Source: Mugil cephalus
Lineage: Eukaryota; Chordata; Actinopteri; Mugiliformes; Mugilidae
DNA length: 64,000 nucleotides
Direction: 5' to 3'
Assembly (NCBI RefSeq): GCF_022458985.1
Contig: NC_061773.1
Span: forward strand, 4,222,001-4,286,000
Shown here: piece by piece, positions 61,456-64,000 of the stretch
How the letters are laid out: each line of letters opens with the position of its first letter
Position numbering within the stretch: position 1 is the stretch's first letter
Translations under genes and position numbers: made by a program
Notes under the pieces: model-generated
Told to the model about the DNA's origin: nothing
Seen by the model: only the letters and a program-made list of their open reading frames with translations
The model's database searches: none

Positions 61456-64000
61456 GTGAGAAAGAAAAGTGTTTTCCATCATGCTCTTCCACTCAGCATC
61501 TCACTTCTGTGCTTAAATTGTGTTTATTTCTGCTGAAGTTCATAGGCTTCTCAAAAGAGTTTGAACAGCTCTCTGTCAAATCTTAAATACCCAAGAGGAC
61601 TTATCTGAATATCTAGAAGTCTTTGTAAATTGTGTCAAATGTGCATCGCGGGTAAAATGTGCTCTAGTTTACGCAGAGGTCAGGAGGCGATGGGACGTGA
61701 CCTTGGTCGTGTGTAAAAGTCGTCGCCTGTCTCCAGATGAGCGGTTAAACCAGAGGCAGCTCTGCCACTGTCACCACCAGATGTGTCACCTGGTGCTCCC
61801 AGAGACTGATCTGTGTTGTGTTTCTGATGATGGGGGGAGTTTGTCACAACCTGCAGCTGTTGCCTTCACTTATCCTCTAGATTTTAAGGTGCGCTGCTTC
61901 TTCTAAAACTTTGAAGACTGCTCTTCTTTGTATTCGTGCTGCATTCTAATGCTCGCCCCCGTGGGACAGCTGATTAGCCGCTGACTGTGGGCTCAGACTT
62001 GTAGGTGACTGTAATAATCACAGGGACTGATTAAGGAACAAGTCAGGGCATTTAAACCAGACTGATCACTGGAGCAGATACATGCAGTGTTTAACTAAGA
62101 TTCTGTATTTATGTGCACGTTTATCACTGACACTGAGAACTATCCGATACACAACTGAATTGCTTATATGTGGTATATGTTGGCCTTGTATTTGGTTTAA
62201 ATTTGTGAAGTGTGTACATGATGGAGTCATCACTGAGAGCTATTGTTAACAGTTGGAGGATGTTATGCACAAATTATGAGGTGTTAAATTGCAACATTGT
62301 CCATTAAGTATGAGAACGGACCCTCAGTATTAGTTATGGGAAGTTGAATATGTGCCTCTAAGTTTGCTGCTTTTCTGTCTCACAAGTACTCTGAATTTCT
62401 TTGAGGCTGAGACTTGTTTGCACGGATTTGTAACTGACACAGTTTATGTTTATGTGTATATATATAATATTGTTGCAGTTCTAGTGTAATTCATCCCTTG
62501 TTAGCGCACAGGAACACAAGGAGACACGACAAGAAGACATATATATGCCAAACCGCTTTCCTGCATGTGACACTGTATTTCCTGAAAGATCGTTTTTCTC
62601 TGAAACAGAAAAAGAAGATGTGCTGTTAGGACAGTAGGCCGCGCAGATGCTGCAGCCTGCATTGCTATGCAGAATCTATATATAGTCCAGGAAAACAATA
62701 AATACAGAAAGTTGAGGCTGGTATTTATTCGTTTCGTCATGGACAACGCCAGGAAAGCTTTTCTAGAGCCGTGGAAAGCGTGCCTTTACTGTAACTGTTA
62801 ACTGCTCCACACAAACACACTCTCGGCATCGGCCGAGGTCATCTGAGCTGTGTGTTGATTTTTCGATTTATTTATTTATTTATTTATTTTCCATCAGGAT
62901 TACTGGTTGGGTGAACCCATGTGTAGCCTCTCAGCACTGGCTGGGTGCTGCAGCTGCTGATTGATATTACGTGTCTTGTGTACTGTGGCGTGGGACTGAA
63001 TGACAAGACAGAAAAAAAGCAGCACTGGGGGTTTTGCAGTTAATGCACACAGGATTATGAAGAAATGTGAATGGCTGTGCGTGGATTATTGCATCATGAG
63101 CTCATGGAGACATGCACTGAGGAGGAAATCTGTTGGGGGGGGCAGTCTTTTATTTTAATTTTTAAGGAAAGCAAGAAAATAACTGCACACATCTTATATA
63201 TGAATATGTAACTTTCTTTCCACAAGCAGGGGCTCTCTGATGGGTTGTTGCATCTTTAAGATATTTGTGGGCAATCAGCTTGTTTTAGGCTGATGTCAGC
63301 ACTGTGATGCTGAAGTGAAGAAGGCTCGTGCACATTCCTGCTGATGTCACGTGAAACATTGAGAAAGTTCATTCAGCTCTGGTGTTGCACTGTTTCCTTT
63401 AACCTGAAACTATAGCCAGACCCAGTCACAGGGAATCAACTGTGGAAGACTGTGATATCGTTTTTTCTCTTCAAATGCCCCTAAAGCTTTGCAGTTTTCC
63501 GATTCAGCTGGAGGGCAGATGTTTTTAATGGAGGAATGGTTCACTCAATAAGTAATAAGCCTACATAGGAGCGCGCACTGTGGATCAGGAGGACACATGA
63601 GGGCACTTCATCCAAAGCATCATGTTCACTTCCTCCATTACGTCTGGGCCGAACCAACCACTCCCTGAAAGAGGGGTGAAGGGATGGATGTGGCTGCGAG
63701 GCTTCGGAGGATTAGAGGATTTACAGGGAAAAAAAGCTTCGCTAAAGTTAAGCTTCGCGAAAACAGGGAAATTAAATAGAACAATTTGCAGGATTGGGAA
63801 TTTTTTGAAACCAAAATAGATTGAATGAGACGTACAGAGCAGGGATGAGGGTATTTTTGAGTTATATCCCTGCTGAGTTAAAACATACACAGGTGTGACA
63901 AATGGTCTCCTGTCTTTGCCATGGCACCCTGTGTGGCTCTGCTGACACATAGCCCAGTGTTACAATCCATTGTCTTATTACAGGCTCAACCAAGCACTAA
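61456..64000. other. Non-coding sequence to window end
   Basis: If the candidate exon ending at 61,455 is real, this is its first intron. It contains a short (ATTT)n run at about 62,866-62,890 and no supported coding exon. Confidence 0.4.

Overview
This window is vertebrate nuclear DNA, almost certainly from a teleost fish. It has AT-rich intergenic sequence, intron-split genes with GT/AG splice sites, many microsatellites, and several interspersed repeats of kinds I recognise from teleost genomes. There is no prokaryotic, plasmid, phage or CRISPR content. The species cannot be named from the sequence alone; the gene set and repeats fit a percomorph-like fish.

Layout. From 1 to 14 kb there is non-coding DNA with repeats: a SINE-like copy near 1.5 kb, a 634-bp terminal-inverted-repeat element at 7.7-8.4 kb, and a nest of DNA-transposon debris with a long imperfect hairpin at 8.4-9.8 kb. 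At 14.1-14.3 kb a minus-strand first coding exon matches the N-terminus of AMP deaminase 2 (ampd2); its other exons probably lie beyond the left edge. At 17.46 kb there is an unrecognised plus-strand first coding exon. At 22.3-23.7 kb lies an intact single-exon orphan GPCR, gpr61 (minus), and at 34.0-36.0 kb amigo1 (plus), a leucine-rich-repeat/Ig membrane protein with a 5' non-coding exon. At 40.2-44.5 kb is a complete nine-exon pepsinogen A-like aspartic protease gene (minus), which I reconstructed exon by exon (378 codons). At 48.4-49.1 kb there is a GC/CpG-rich block of unclear role, and at 51.0-53.5 kb the single-exon rbm15 (minus), an RRM/SPOC RNA-binding protein. From 53.6 to 64 kb the sequence is mostly non-coding, with a possible 5' untranslated exon ending near 61,455.

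How it fits together. The genes are not one pathway. They form a conserved neighbourhood: in human, AMPD2, GPR61, AMIGO1, RBM15 and the chymosin locus (CYM/CYMP) all lie in 1p13.3. gpr61 and amigo1 are head-to-head about 10 kb apart, as in human, and that gap contains a cluster of octamer-like motifs. The pepsinogen gene's position next to rbm15 suggests it occupies the position of the mammalian chymosin locus.

The most interesting items are the pepsinogen gene (a DSGTS second catalytic motif, a shortened C-lobe loop, and a polyadenylation hexamer overlapping the stop codon), the unrecognised first exon at 17.46 kb, and the long foldback within the transposon nest. I did not find convincing evidence of a wholly new biological system.
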